The position numbers and the translations under genes are program-made. The notes under the pieces are model-generated. The model was given only the letters and a program-made list of their open reading frames with translations. It was not told the DNA's origin and did not search any database. A DNA stretch of 64,000 nt. Source: JAIBJN01 sp963839745 (GTDB lineage Bacteria > Actinomycetota > Thermoleophilia > Gaiellales > Gaiellaceae). Shown in pieces: positions 1 through 8,330 of the stretch. Position 1 is the stretch's first letter; every line of letters starts with the position of its first letter. The stretch lies in NCBI GenBank assembly GCA_963839745.1, contig CAWIWC010000005.1, positions 248,001 to 312,000 on the forward strand. Reading direction: 5' to 3'.

Positions 1-1155
1 CTCACCGACCTCGACGAGACGCACGGGACCGCCGGGAACCGCGTCTACTACCTCGCCGTCCCGCCCGAGGCCTTCGACGACATCGTGACGGCGATGGGCC
101 GCCGCCGTGCCGCAGGCGGCTGGACGCGCCTCGTCGTCGAGAAGCCGTTCGGCTACGACCTCACGAGCGCGCAGGAGCTGAACGCGCTCCTCCGCACCTA
201 CTTCGACGAGAAGGAGATCTTCCGCATCGACCACTACCTGGGCAAGGAGACCGTCCAGAACATGCTGGTCCTGCGGTTCGCGAACGGCATCTTCGAGCCG
301 ATTTGGAACCGGCAGTTCATCGACCACGTGCAGATCACCGTGGCCGAGTCGCTCGGCCTCGAGGGGCGGGCGGGCTTCTACGAGAAGGCGGGTGCGATTC
401 GGGACGTCGTCCAGAACCACATGCTCCAGCTCGTCGCGCTCACGGCCATGGAGCCGCCGATCGACTTCGCGGCGGAGTCGGTGCGGAACGAGAAGGTCAA
501 GGTCCTCAAGGCCCTGCACACGCCGGGTCCCAAGCATGTGGTGCGGGGTCAGTACGGCAGCGGCTACATCGAGGGCGAGGAGGTGCCCGGGTACCGCGAG
601 GAGGGCGTCGCGCCCGACTCGCAGACCGAGACCTACGTTGCCGCCAAGCTGTACGTGGACAACTGGCGCTGGGCCGACACGCCGTTCTACATCCGCACCG
701 GCAAGCGGCTGGCGCGGCGCGAGACGACGATCGCGATCCAGTTCAAGCGGGCTCCGCACCCGCCCTTCGAGGTCGACCTCGAGTCGCCGCTGCGTCCGAA
801 TGTGCTCCTCATCCACATCCAGCCGGACGAGGGCGTCTCGCTCGCCATCGGCGCGAAGGTGCCGGGGCAGGGGCTCTCGATCCGCACGGTGCACATGGAC
901 TTCCTCTACGGCGGCGCATTCCGTGTCGGGCTGCCGGAGGCCTACGAGCGCCTGATCCTCGACTGTCTGCTCGGCGACGCGACGCTGTTCACGCGTGCCG
1001 ACGAGGTCGAGGAGCAGTGGGCGATCGTCGATGCGATGGTGGCCCCGTGGCGCCGCGACCGGCCGCACTTCCCGAACTACGCGGCCGGGACCTGGGGGCC
1101 GCGCGCCGCCGACGAGCTCCTCCACCGCGACGGCCGCTCCTGGCGGAGGCACTGA
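1..1155 (+). CDS. zwf: Glucose-6-phosphate 1-dehydrogenase, 5' end outside the window
   Basis: This cytosolic enzyme oxidises glucose-6-phosphate to 6-phosphogluconolactone with NAD(P)+, the first step of the oxidative pentose phosphate pathway. The frame is open from base 1, so only about the last 385 residues are present and the N-terminal nucleotide-binding loop lies upstream. VVEKPFGYDL and the active-site signature RIDHYLGKE, whose His is the catalytic base, are clear, followed by the typical DVVQNHMLQ segment. The stop is 4 bases before the GTG of opcA, and a phosphogluconolactonase follows, so the three genes form one operon for NADPH production. Identification is secure. Only the true start cannot be given. 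Confidence 0.96.
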   Translation, partial: LTDLDETHGTAGNRVYYLAVPPEAFDDIVTAMGRRRAAGGWTRLVVEKPFGYDLTSAQELNALLRTYFDEKEIFRIDHYLGKETVQNMLVLRFANGIFEPIWNRQFIDHVQITVAESLGLEGRAGFYEKAGAIRDVVQNHMLQLVALTAMEPPIDFAAESVRNEKVKVLKALHTPGPKHVVRGQYGSGYIEGEEVPGYREEGVAPDSQTETYVAAKLYVDNWRWADTPFYIRTGKRLARRETTIAIQFKRAPHPPFEVDLESPLRPNVLLIHIQPDEGVSLAIGAKVPGQGLSIRTVHMDFLYGGAFRVGLPEAYERLILDCLLGDATLFTRADEVEEQWAIVDAMVAPWRRDRPHFPNYAAGTWGPRAADELLHRDGRSWRRH

Positions 1156-1159
1156 CGCC

Positions 1160-2032
1160 GTGCCGGTAGCCCTGGGCAGCATCCGCGAGATCGAGCGCGA
1201 GCTCGGCCAGCTCCGCGACGCGTCGACGGGCCCCGACGCCGCCCCGCTCCTGCGCACGAGCGTGATGACGCACATCGCCTGGGTGCCGGAGCGTTGGGCC
1301 GAGCAGGCGAAAGGCACGCTCTCCGGCCTGGCCGAGCGGCACCCGTCGCGCACGATCCTCCTCTTCCCCTGCCCGGACGCGTCCGAGGACGAGCTCCAGG
1401 GCGAAGTCGACTTCCGCTGCTTCGTCCGCGGCGGCCACGAGAAGGAGGTCTGCTCCGAGGTCATCTCGATCAGGCTGTGCGGGAAGCGCGCCGCCGCTCC
1501 GGCGAGCGTCGTGACGCCCCTGCTCGTCAGCGACCTGCCGGCGTTCCTGCGCTGGCGCGGCCCGCTGCCGTTCGACAGCGGGGAGCTCGACCAGATGCTG
1601 GGTGTCGTCGACCGCCTCGTCGTCGACGCGCGGGAATGGACGGACGTCCGGGCCGACTTCGGCCGACTGCCTGCGCTCTTCGACCGCGTTGCGGTGTCCG
1701 ACATCGCCTGGGCGCGGACGCTCGCATGGCGTGCCGCCGTCGCGGACCTCTGGCCGGACGTCGCCGAGGCCGAGGTGATCCGCGTGGCGGGGCCCGAGCC
1801 GGAGGCGCTCCTCCTCCAGGGTTGGCTCTCCGCGCGGCTCGGCCGCGACGTGCGGCTCGAGCACGAGCCCGCCGGTGAGGTCGAGCTCGTCGCGGTCGAC
1901 GGGCGCGAGGCCCTACCCCGACGCGTCGAGCCGAAGACGTCGAGCGATCTGCTCTCGGACGAGCTCGAGGTCTTCGGGCGTGACCGGGTCTACGAGGAGG
2001 CCGTACGGAGCTTCTCGCCGGACCCGACCTAG
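1160..2032 (+). CDS. opcA: Glucose-6-phosphate dehydrogenase assembly protein OpcA
   Basis: OpcA is a non-catalytic partner needed for assembly or redox activation of glucose-6-phosphate dehydrogenase in actinobacteria and cyanobacteria. The 290-residue product has the usual family length. It contains the segment RTSVMTHIAWVPE near residue 35 and the C-terminal pattern KTSSDLLSDELEVFG. I chose the GTG at 1160 because it lies 4 bases after the zwf stop and the homologous region begins soon after it. An upstream in-frame extension would run inside zwf. The end overlaps the open frame of the next gene, pgl, and translational coupling is likely. The order zwf-opcA-pgl is itself strong support. 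Confidence 0.92.
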   Translation: MPVALGSIREIERELGQLRDASTGPDAAPLLRTSVMTHIAWVPERWAEQAKGTLSGLAERHPSRTILLFPCPDASEDELQGEVDFRCFVRGGHEKEVCSEVISIRLCGKRAAAPASVVTPLLVSDLPAFLRWRGPLPFDSGELDQMLGVVDRLVVDAREWTDVRADFGRLPALFDRVAVSDIAWARTLAWRAAVADLWPDVAEAEVIRVAGPEPEALLLQGWLSARLGRDVRLEHEPAGEVELVAVDGREALPRRVEPKTSSDLLSDELEVFGRDRVYEEAVRSFSPDPT

Positions 2033-2628
2033 CTGGGCTCGCCGCCGGCTGGATCGCGGAGCGGTCGCGAGGACGGAGCCCGTTCCGCATCGCGCTCACC
2101 GGCGGCTCGACGCCGCGCGTTGTCTACGAGCGGCTCGCCGAGATGGAGCTCGACTGGCCGTCCTGGCACGTGTGGTGGAGCGACGAGCGGGAGGTGCCGC
2201 CCGATCACCCGGACTCGAACGAGCGCATGGCCCGCGAGGCGCTGCTCTCCCGCGTCGAGATTCCCGGGAGCCAGATCCACCCGCTGCGCTCGTTGGACGT
2301 CCCGCTCCCGGAGGCCTTCGACCTCGTGCTCCTTGGGGTCGGCCACGACGGCCACACGGCGTCGCTCTACCCGGGCCACGACGAGGAGCTCGCCGACCCC
2401 GGCCCGCTCGTCTACATCCCGGTGCCGGGCCTGCCGCCGCCGCATCCCCGGATCACCTTCGCGCTGGCCTACCTGAACGCGCAGCCTCTGGTCGCGCTCA
2501 TCGTCGGCGGCGAGGACAAGCGCGAGATCCTCGCCCGCATCCTGGCCGGAGACGAGTCGCTCACAGCCGCCCGCGTGCGCGCACGGGAGACCGTAGTCCT
2601 CACCGACGAGGCCGCCGCGCCCAAGTAA
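1984..2628 (+). CDS. pgl: 6-phosphogluconolactonase, start codon not resolved
   Basis: This cytosolic enzyme hydrolyses 6-phosphogluconolactone to 6-phosphogluconate, the second step after Zwf. The product has the family N-terminal motif IALTGGSTPRVVYERL, the VWWSDER segment and LLGVGHDGHTASLYPG. The homologous part begins before the first ATG at 2143, because AAGWIAERSRG and ALTGGSTP are encoded upstream of it. The frame is open from 1984, yet no ATG, GTG or TTG occurs in frame between 1984 and 2143. A one-base error near 2004 could hide a GTG, so I give the full open frame. The stop codon TAA lies inside a palindrome shared with the convergent amidase gene. Confidence 0.85.
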   Translation, partial: PGLRGGRTELLAGPDLAGLAAGWIAERSRGRSPFRIALTGGSTPRVVYERLAEMELDWPSWHVWWSDEREVPPDHPDSNERMAREALLSRVEIPGSQIHPLRSLDVPLPEAFDLVLLGVGHDGHTASLYPGHDEELADPGPLVYIPVPGLPPPHPRITFALAYLNAQPLVALIVGGEDKREILARILAGDESLTAARVRARETVVLTDEAAAPK

Positions 2629-2646
2629 CACAGTGTTACTTGGGCG
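2618..2646. repeat. Palindrome copy 1 at a convergent gene junction, probable bidirectional terminator
   Basis: The arm CGCCCAAGTAACAC and its reverse complement GTGTTACTTGGGCG form a 14-bp inverted repeat around a single A. The TAA of pgl (2626-2628) lies in the left arm and the TAA of the amidase (minus strand, 2636-2638) in the right arm. Both transcripts would therefore end in the same hairpin. There is no U-run after it. Close copies lie at 32276-32298 and 38298-38322, also between convergent genes. A protein-binding site is an alternative. Confidence 0.75.
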
Positions 2647-3790
2647 GGGTTCGCCGCTCGGAGAGGGCGGACTCGATCTCCTCGCCGACGGCCAGCACGA
2701 GCGCGTCCTCGCCTGGACGTGCCGCGATCTGGAGAGACGCGGGCAGCCCGTCTTCGGCTGGGCCGCACGGGAGGGCGAGCGCCGGCCAGCCGAGGGCGTT
2801 GAACGGGCGCGTGAGCGACACCATGCGCTCGCGCAGGGCGAGATCGCCGATCCCGACAGGCGGCGCGACCATGGGCATCGTGGGCGTCAGGAGGACGTCG
2901 AAGCCGTCGAGAGCTTCGAGTGCACGCTCGCGGTACGCCTCCCGCTCGGCCAGCGAGGCGGCCACCGCATCCTCCCCGACAGCGAAGGCGGCCTCGAGCT
3001 TGCGGCGGACGTTCTCCCCATAGAGGCCGGGGTGCTGGGCGAAGAGCTCGGGGTGAAAGAGCTCGCGGTGCACCTCGGCGGCCTCCACCTGGAAGGCCGG
3101 GTTGAGGTCGCCGGGGACTGGGAAGTCCACGTGCTCGACGTCCGGGAGCAGCGCCGCGGCCTCTTCCACGCGGGCGCGGACGAGCGGGTCGGCGAGCTCC
3201 GTCCAGGCGAGGGCGGCGCGCACGTTCCCGGCAGGGGACCGGGCAAGCCCGGCCAGCGCGCTCATCGTGGCCGCGCAGGCCGAGACCGAGCGCGCCATCG
3301 GCCCGACCGTGTCGAAGCTGGGTGCGAGCGCGAAGACGCCGTCGGCGGAGACCAGGCCCCACGTCGGCTTGAAGCCGACGACGCCGCAGCAGGCGGCGGG
3401 GAGGCGGATCGAGCCCGCGCTGTCCGTCCCGAGCGCGACCTCGCAGAGGCCCGCGGCGAGGGCGGCGCCGTTCCCGCCGCTCGACCCGCCCGGGATCCGG
3501 CCCGCGTCGAGCGGGTTGACGACGGCGCCGAAGTGCGGATTGTCCGAGGTGATGCCGTAGGCGAACTCGTGCAGGTTCGTCTTGCCCACCACCGCATAGC
3601 CCGCCGCCTCGAGCGTCGTCACGCACGGCGCCGAGCGCTCCGGCACGTGGTCGCGGTAGATCGCCGACCCGTAGGTCGTCACGAGCCCAGCGGTGTCGAT
3701 CAGGTCCTTGACGGCAAGTGCGATGCCCTCCGGCCGCTCCTCCGGAACCGCGAGGAACGCCCGGTACGGATCAGGCGACGGCGTCGTAGA
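2636..3790 (-). CDS. Amidase signature family hydrolase, start codon not resolved
   Basis: The amidase signature family hydrolyses carboxamides or works in amidotransferases. The first catalytic Lys lies in LAVKDLIDTAG, the glycine/serine-rich signature is PGGSSGGNGAALAAG, and TDSAGSIRLPA carries the nucleophile region. VGKTNLHEFAYG is also typical. The frame is open from 3790, but its only candidate start is the GTG at 3682, which would remove the catalytic Lys. Homology therefore extends upstream of any standard start codon. The beginning overlaps the end of the small membrane-protein gene at 3771, so it is probably the last cistron of the cytochrome oxidase operon. Substrate is unknown. 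It is too short and isolated for a gatA call. Confidence 0.85.
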   Translation of the reverse strand, partial: STTPSPDPYRAFLAVPEERPEGIALAVKDLIDTAGLVTTYGSAIYRDHVPERSAPCVTTLEAAGYAVVGKTNLHEFAYGITSDNPHFGAVVNPLDAGRIPGGSSGGNGAALAAGLCEVALGTDSAGSIRLPAACCGVVGFKPTWGLVSADGVFALAPSFDTVGPMARSVSACAATMSALAGLARSPAGNVRAALAWTELADPLVRARVEEAAALLPDVEHVDFPVPGDLNPAFQVEAAEVHRELFHPELFAQHPGLYGENVRRKLEAAFAVGEDAVAASLAEREAYRERALEALDGFDVLLTPTMPMVAPPVGIGDLALRERMVSLTRPFNALGWPALALPCGPAEDGLPASLQIAARPGEDALVLAVGEEIESALSERRTPPK

Positions 3791-3887
3791 TCACCGCGAC
3801 GGCGACCGAGCCGGCGAGCAGGACGAGCGCGATCCCGAGCAGGATCAGCCCGAGCTTGAGGTTCTTGCGGCTCAGCTCGGGATCCAT
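3771..3887 (-). CDS. 38-residue single-span membrane protein downstream of ctaB
   Basis: This very small gene encodes MDPELSRKNLKLGLILLGIA followed by a further hydrophobic stretch and ends VIYDAVA. It has one predicted transmembrane helix spanning roughly residues 12-33, preceded by a positively charged segment. Its ATG overlaps the TGA of ctaB by one base (TGATG), so it is translated with the oxidase assembly gene. Its 3' end overlaps the open frame of the amidase. Size and position suggest an accessory or assembly subunit of the caa3 oxidase, as small single-helix subunits occur in such operons, but I do not recognise the family. The coding call rests on the overlap and the coherent membrane profile. 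Confidence 0.65.
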   Translation of the reverse strand: MDPELSRKNLKLGLILLGIALVLLAGSVAVAVIYDAVA

Positions 3888-5092
3888 CAGCCCACGATCA
3901 CCGGGTCGATCGCCATGGCGACGAAGAGCAGCGCGAGGTACGCGAGCGAGTAGCTGAACAGGCGCCGTGCGCGGGCCGGCGTCGTCTGGCGCTGGAGCGC
4001 AAGCGCGAGGGCGATGAAGAGGAGCCCGAGGACGAGTGCAGAGACGAGGTAGACGGCCCCGAGCGTCCGCCCCAGCACCGGCAGGAGCGTGACCGCGACG
4101 AGGACGAACGAGTAGACGACGATCGAGCGCGTCGTCTCACGCTCGCCGCGGACGACGGGAAGCATCGGGATGCCGGCCTCGGCGTAGTCGCGCTTGATCA
4201 GGAGCGCGAGCGCCCAGAAGTGCGGAGGCGTCCAGAAGAAGACGATCAGGAAGAGCGCCAGCGCGACCAGGGTCAGGTTCCCGGTCGCGGCCGAGTAGCC
4301 GACGAGCGGCGGCACCGCGCCTGCCGCCCCGCCGATGACGATGTTCTGCGGCGTCGTCCGCTTCAGCCAGCGGGTGTAGACGAGGACGTAGAACAGGTTC
4401 CCCGCGAGCGCCAGGAGCGCGGCGAGGACGTTGACGAAGCTCGTGAGGACGACGTAGGAGAGCGCGGAGAGGGCGAGGCCGAACTCGAGCGCCCGCTCGG
4501 GCGGCACGCGGCCCGAGGCGACGGGCCGGCTCGCGGTGCGCTTCATGTGCGTGTCGATGTCGCGGTCGAGGACGTGGTTGAGCGCGCTCGCGCCGCCGCA
4601 GGCCAGCGCGAGCCCGCCCAGCGTGGCGAGAGCGAGCCCGGCCGACGGGAGCCCGCCGGCGCCGACGATCATGCCGCCCGCGCCGGTGATGAGGAGCAGC
4701 ACCATGATCCGCGGCTTCGTCAGGGTCAGGTAGTCGCGCCACGATCCGGCCGGCACGCGCGTCCCGCCCCGGAAAGAGATCGCCGCGGCCACCGACGCCG
4801 CCACCAGGGCGGCCGCGCCCAGCGTGACGTGGAGCCAGGCGGGTGCTCCGGCGAGCGCGGCCAGGCCGGCGCCGGAGAAGAGCACGAACGACGTCCCCGC
4901 CGAGACGAGGAGCTCGGGCCGGTCGGGGTGGGCCAGCCGGGCGGCCAGCACGGTCGCCGCCAGGAGCGCGAGCGTCACGTGCGCGGCGACGTCGTGGGCG
5001 AGCCCCCACGCGCCGGTCGCCACCACAACTGCCACGCCGACGGTGCCGGCGAGCGCGGTCAGTCGCAGCCACGGGCCGGGGCGCGCGGTCAT
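3887..5092 (-). CDS. ctaB: Protohaem IX farnesyltransferase (haem O synthase) with a membrane N-terminal extension
   Basis: This membrane enzyme adds a farnesyl group to haem b to give haem o, the precursor of haem a for the neighbouring caa3 oxidase. The UbiA-type core starts near residue 118 with YLTLTKPRIMVLLL. It contains the prenyl-diphosphate-binding motif NHVLDRDIDTHMKRTASRP and ends in the usual multi-helix region with FFWTPPHFWALALL. At 401 residues it is about 110 longer than usual. The extra N-terminal part has about four hydrophobic helices with scattered His residues and looks like a separate membrane domain. Its ATG overlaps the ctaD stop (ATGA), and its own stop overlaps the next small gene. 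Confidence 0.94.
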   Translation of the reverse strand: MTARPGPWLRLTALAGTVGVAVVVATGAWGLAHDVAAHVTLALLAATVLAARLAHPDRPELLVSAGTSFVLFSGAGLAALAGAPAWLHVTLGAAALVAASVAAAISFRGGTRVPAGSWRDYLTLTKPRIMVLLLITGAGGMIVGAGGLPSAGLALATLGGLALACGGASALNHVLDRDIDTHMKRTASRPVASGRVPPERALEFGLALSALSYVVLTSFVNVLAALLALAGNLFYVLVYTRWLKRTTPQNIVIGGAAGAVPPLVGYSAATGNLTLVALALFLIVFFWTPPHFWALALLIKRDYAEAGIPMLPVVRGERETTRSIVVYSFVLVAVTLLPVLGRTLGAVYLVSALVLGLLFIALALALQRQTTPARARRLFSYSLAYLALLFVAMAIDPVIVG

Positions 5093-6717
5093 TCCTGCAG
5101 CCCCCCGATCCGGCGCCGCAGGTCGCGCAACGGGCGCGGGCTCGACACGTAGGGGACCTTGTCGAAGTTGTAGGCGGGCGGGGGCGACGTCGTGTACCAC
5201 TCGAGCGTGTCCCCACGCCACGGGTCGTTGCCGACCCGCGGTCCGCTGCGCCAGCTCTTCGTCGCGTTCCAGAGGAAGACCAGCAGCGAGATCGCCATGA
5301 GGAATGACCCGAGGGTCGAGATGAGGTTGTACCACTCGAAGAGCCCGCCCCGGTCGTACGTGTAGACGCGACGCGGCATCCCCATGAGGCCGAGCATGTG
5401 CTGCGGGAGGAACGCGGCGTTGAAGCCCACGAACATGAGCCAGAAGTGCGTCTTGGCGAGCCGCTCGTCGTACATGCGGCCTGTGATCTTGGGGAACCAG
5501 TAATAGGTCCCGGCGAAGATCCCGAAGACGGTCCCGCCGAAGAGCACGTAGTGGAAGTGCGCGACGACGTAGTACGAGTCGTGGACGGCGTAATCCACCG
5601 GATAGGCGGCGAGCATGACCCCGGAGAGGCCGCCCATCGTGAAGAGCGCGATGAAGCCGAGGCAGAAGAGGAGCGGCGATTGGAGCCAGAGGTTGCCGCG
5701 CCACAGGGTCGCGAGCCAGTTGAAGATCTTGATCGCCGTCGGCACGGCGACGGTCAGCGAAGTGGCCATGAACCACCACTGGAGCGGCTCCGCCATCCCG
5801 ATCGTGAACATGTGGTGCGCCCAGACGAGCATGCTCGCGAAGGCGATGCCGATCGTCGAGAAGGCGATCGCCTTGTAGCCGAAAATCGGCTTCCGCGAGA
5901 AGACCGGGATGATCTCGGAGAGCATCCCCATCGCAGGCAGCACCATGATGTAGACCTCGGGGTGGCCGAAGAACCAGAACATGTGCTGCCAGAGCACGGG
6001 CCCGTTGTCGCCCTCGAAGAACGACGTCACTCCCTGGCGGTCGAGGAGGAGCATCGTCACGGCAGCCGAGATGGCCGGCAGGACGAGCACGAGCAGCACG
6101 GCGTAAGCCTCGATCGACCAGACGAAGAGCGGGATGCGCATCCACGTCATCCCCGGCGTGCGCATGTTGTGGATCGTGACGATGAAGTTGATCGCGCCCG
6201 CGAGCGACGAGAGCGAGGTCAGGTGGAGGCCGAGGATCCAGAAGTCCTGGCCGGTCGTCGGGCTGAACTCGTCAGTCGAGAGCGGCGAATAGGCCGTCCA
6301 GCCGGAGTTGGCCGCGCCGCCGTCGGCGAAGAAGCTCGAGAGCATGACGAGGCCGCCGAGCAGGAAGAGCCAGTAGGAGAGCGCGTTCAGGCGCGGGAAG
6401 GCCATGTCCTTCGCGCCGATCATGAGCGGGACGAGGTAGTTGCCGAAGCCCGCGAGGATCGGGACGACGAAGAGGAAGACCATCGCCGTCCCGTGCATCG
6501 TGAAGAGCTGGTTGTAGTCGTTCCGGGTGATGAAGTCCTGGTCCGCCTGCGCGAGCTGCGTGCGCATGAGGAGCGCCATCAGCCCAGCCGCGAAGAAGAA
6601 GAAGAACGACGTGACGAGGTAGAGGATCCCGATCCGCTTGTGGTCGACGGTCGTCAGCCAGCCGGTGACGCGGCCTTCGCGCCAGGTGGGGGCGACGGCC
6701 TCGGTGCGAACGGCCAC
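5089..6717 (-). CDS. ctaD: Cytochrome c oxidase subunit I
   Basis: This is the catalytic membrane subunit of the haem-copper oxidase. It holds the low-spin haem and the haem a3-CuB centre that reduces oxygen and pumps protons. The 542-residue protein has the low-spin haem ligand His75 in LFTMHGTAMV, the CuB ligand and cross-linked Tyr in GHPEVYIMVLP, the HH pair in WAHHMFTIG and the haem ligands in HFHYVLFGG. The start is GTG, sharing one base with the ctaC stop (TAGTG), and the 3' end overlaps ctaB by 4 bases. The order ctaC-ctaD-ctaB shows one operon. No separate subunit III gene follows within the window. Confidence 0.97.
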   Translation of the reverse strand: MAVRTEAVAPTWREGRVTGWLTTVDHKRIGILYLVTSFFFFFAAGLMALLMRTQLAQADQDFITRNDYNQLFTMHGTAMVFLFVVPILAGFGNYLVPLMIGAKDMAFPRLNALSYWLFLLGGLVMLSSFFADGGAANSGWTAYSPLSTDEFSPTTGQDFWILGLHLTSLSSLAGAINFIVTIHNMRTPGMTWMRIPLFVWSIEAYAVLLVLVLPAISAAVTMLLLDRQGVTSFFEGDNGPVLWQHMFWFFGHPEVYIMVLPAMGMLSEIIPVFSRKPIFGYKAIAFSTIGIAFASMLVWAHHMFTIGMAEPLQWWFMATSLTVAVPTAIKIFNWLATLWRGNLWLQSPLLFCLGFIALFTMGGLSGVMLAAYPVDYAVHDSYYVVAHFHYVLFGGTVFGIFAGTYYWFPKITGRMYDERLAKTHFWLMFVGFNAAFLPQHMLGLMGMPRRVYTYDRGGLFEWYNLISTLGSFLMAISLLVFLWNATKSWRSGPRVGNDPWRGDTLEWYTTSPPPAYNFDKVPYVSSPRPLRDLRRRIGGLQE

Positions 6718-7746
6718 TAGCCCTCACCGTCCTGCTCGGGCTGCTGCGGCGCGGCCAGGAGCTCGTTCGATTGGATGTAGGCGATCAGCGCCTGCACCTG
6801 GAACTCCGGCCAACCGCGGCCGACCGGCGGCATGTAGGTCTCGGAAGTTGGGCGAGTCGAGGCCATCGTCCAGGAGCTCCGTCAACGCATCGACGTCCAC
6901 GAGCGTGGCGTTCTGGGCGATCGGCGGGCCGATGTCCCCCTCGCCGGACAGGCCATGGCACTTGGCGCAGACGCGATCCCAGGACTCCCGGCCGAGGGCG
7001 AGCTGCGTGGCGCCGGGCTGGTCCTGTCCGCTGAGCAGGGTGAGGCGGTCTGCGTACTCGGTCTCGGAGACCACCTCCACGGTGGTCGGCATGACCGCGT
7101 GGAGGATCCCGCAGAGCTCGGCGCACTGGCCCTCGAACGTCCCCTCCCGGTTGGGCCGGAAGCTGAGCGTGTTCGTCCTGCCCGGGATGGCGTCTCGCTT
7201 CCCAGTGATCTCGGGCACCCACCAGCTGTGGATCACGTCGTAGGAGACGAGCTCGAGCTTGACCTGCCGGTCGACCGGCAGCACGAGCGTGTCCAGCGAG
7301 ATCTGCCCGTCCGGGTAGACGTACTGCCAGTAGAACTGGTGGCCCTCGACGCGGATGACGAGCTCGTCCGACCGGTCGCCTCCCGTCGCCTGGACCGCCG
7401 AGGAGCGGGCGAGGACGACGATCGCGATCCCGGCGAGGATGACCGCGGGGATGACCGTCCAGATGATCTCCACACGCGTGTTGCCGTGGATCTGCGGCCC
7501 TTCGGCGTCGGGCGAGGTCGTGCCCCGCCGCCGGAAGCGGATCACGAAGAGGATCAGGGCCGTCTCGACCGCGACGAACACGACCGCGCAGATCGCGAAG
7601 ACGAACCAGTAGAGCCAGCGGATGGCCTCGCCGCTGTCGCTGCCGGTGGACGGCGGCCCGAAGCCGGGGTCCGCCGCCAGGGCGACCGGCGCGGACGCGA
7701 GTGCGAGCGCCGCGAGCGCGGCGATGACGGCAGGCTTCCTCCGCAT
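6717..7746 (-). CDS. ctaC: Cytochrome c oxidase subunit II with fused cytochrome c domain (caa3 type), frame break
   Basis: Subunit II takes electrons into the oxidase. The protein has a signal peptide after MRRKPAVIAALAALAL, two transmembrane helices, a cupredoxin domain with the CuA ligands in CAELCGILHAVM, and a C-terminal cytochrome c domain with the haem site CAKCHG. The fused cytochrome marks a caa3-type enzyme. Near 6841 the frame breaks after DSPNF. Removing one base restores RTYMPPVGRGW and a reading to the TAG at 6717-6719 that overlaps ctaD, whereas the uncorrected frame runs on without homology. I start at the ATG of 7746 because the signal peptide follows it directly. Confidence 0.93.
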
Positions 7747-7807
7747 AGCCGGTGCGATTCTATTCGGCCCGTGCGCGGGAAGGCTTCGGCACAAAAGTCA
7801 CTCTTTC

Positions 7808-7827
7808 GGGGGAGTTGAAAATCCCCC
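7808..7827. repeat. Inverted repeat upstream of ctaC
   Basis: GGGGGA and TCCCCC flank an 8-base A-rich loop. It sits about 60 bases upstream of the ctaC start in a 272-base gap (7747-8018) that otherwise holds only a second palindrome. It may be an operator or an RNA hairpin in the oxidase leader. I see no clear promoter boxes. Confidence 0.4.
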
Positions 7828-7935
7828 AAAATGTGGTTCAGTGAGTGCTGACGGGGTACCTCCTCAGCGGCGAGGAGGAGCCCCGGATCGGCATCGCCGG
7901 AAGCTGGGAGAGGTTTTCGCGCGCCGAGGGGAGCT

Positions 7936-7960
7936 CATGGGGGAACTTGTTTCCCCCATG
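7936..7960. repeat. Perfect 10-bp inverted repeat in the ctaC / hypothetical-gene gap
   Basis: CATGGGGGAA and TTCCCCCATG flank the 5-base spacer CTTGT. It lies 59 bases before the ATG of the plus-strand gene at 8019 and about 190 bases upstream of ctaC, so it could be an operator for either. Its GTTTCCCCC element recurs at 29325-29340, ahead of the acyl-CoA synthetase gene. Confidence 0.5.
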
Positions 7961-8018
7961 TTCCCCGGCTTCCTCGCTCCATTTCGAGGAGCCGGGAGCA
8001 CGAACTAGGCTTCGTCCG

Positions 8019-8330
8019 ATGGACGACGCCTGGCTCGTACAGCTCCCACCCGACGCGACGGGGCCGGTCGAGGTCTTCGTGAACGGCGTCCGGCAGCAGG
8101 AGGGCGCCGACTACGTCGTCTCGGGCGGGACGCTGCGCTTCTCGAAGCCGCTCGCGCGCGAGGGCAGGCTCGGCCTCTGGCGCTGGGCGAGCATGTTCTT
8201 CGGCGTTGCCGGCACCTACCGGAAGAACGACTCGGTGGACGTGATCTACGACGTGGGCGGCCGCAGGACGGTCGCCTCGGGCCTGACGATCATCCCGCCA
8301 GGCGGGCCAGCACAGCGCCTCTCCCCGTGA
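8019..8330 (+). CDS. Conserved-looking hypothetical protein, 103 residues
   Basis: The product starts MDDAWLVQLPPDATGPVEVF and has no signal peptide or membrane helix. It looks like a compact beta-rich domain: alternating hydrophobic strands with VNGVRQQEGADYVVSGGTL, then a Trp-rich stretch RLGLWRWASMFFG and a second strand pair ending in GRRTVASGL. The pattern 'function, name, default, value' resembles short beta-sandwich repeats, but I do not recognise a named family. It is not clearly linked to its neighbours. Its 3' end overlaps the convergent DUF4395 gene by 41 bases. The coding call rests on codon bias and the well-formed protein. Confidence 0.7.
   Translation: MDDAWLVQLPPDATGPVEVFVNGVRQQEGADYVVSGGTLRFSKPLAREGRLGLWRWASMFFGVAGTYRKNDSVDVIYDVGGRRTVASGLTIIPPGGPAQRLSP

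Noticed and set aside
3682..3684. GTG at 3682 as the amidase start.
   Set aside because: It would remove the catalytic Lys in LAVKD, which is encoded just upstream in the same open frame.
5398..6720. Open frame of about 440 codons antisense to ctaD, rich in Glu, Arg and Asp.
   Set aside because: It is a low-complexity shadow of a conserved membrane protein gene. Similar shadows exist opposite most genes here.
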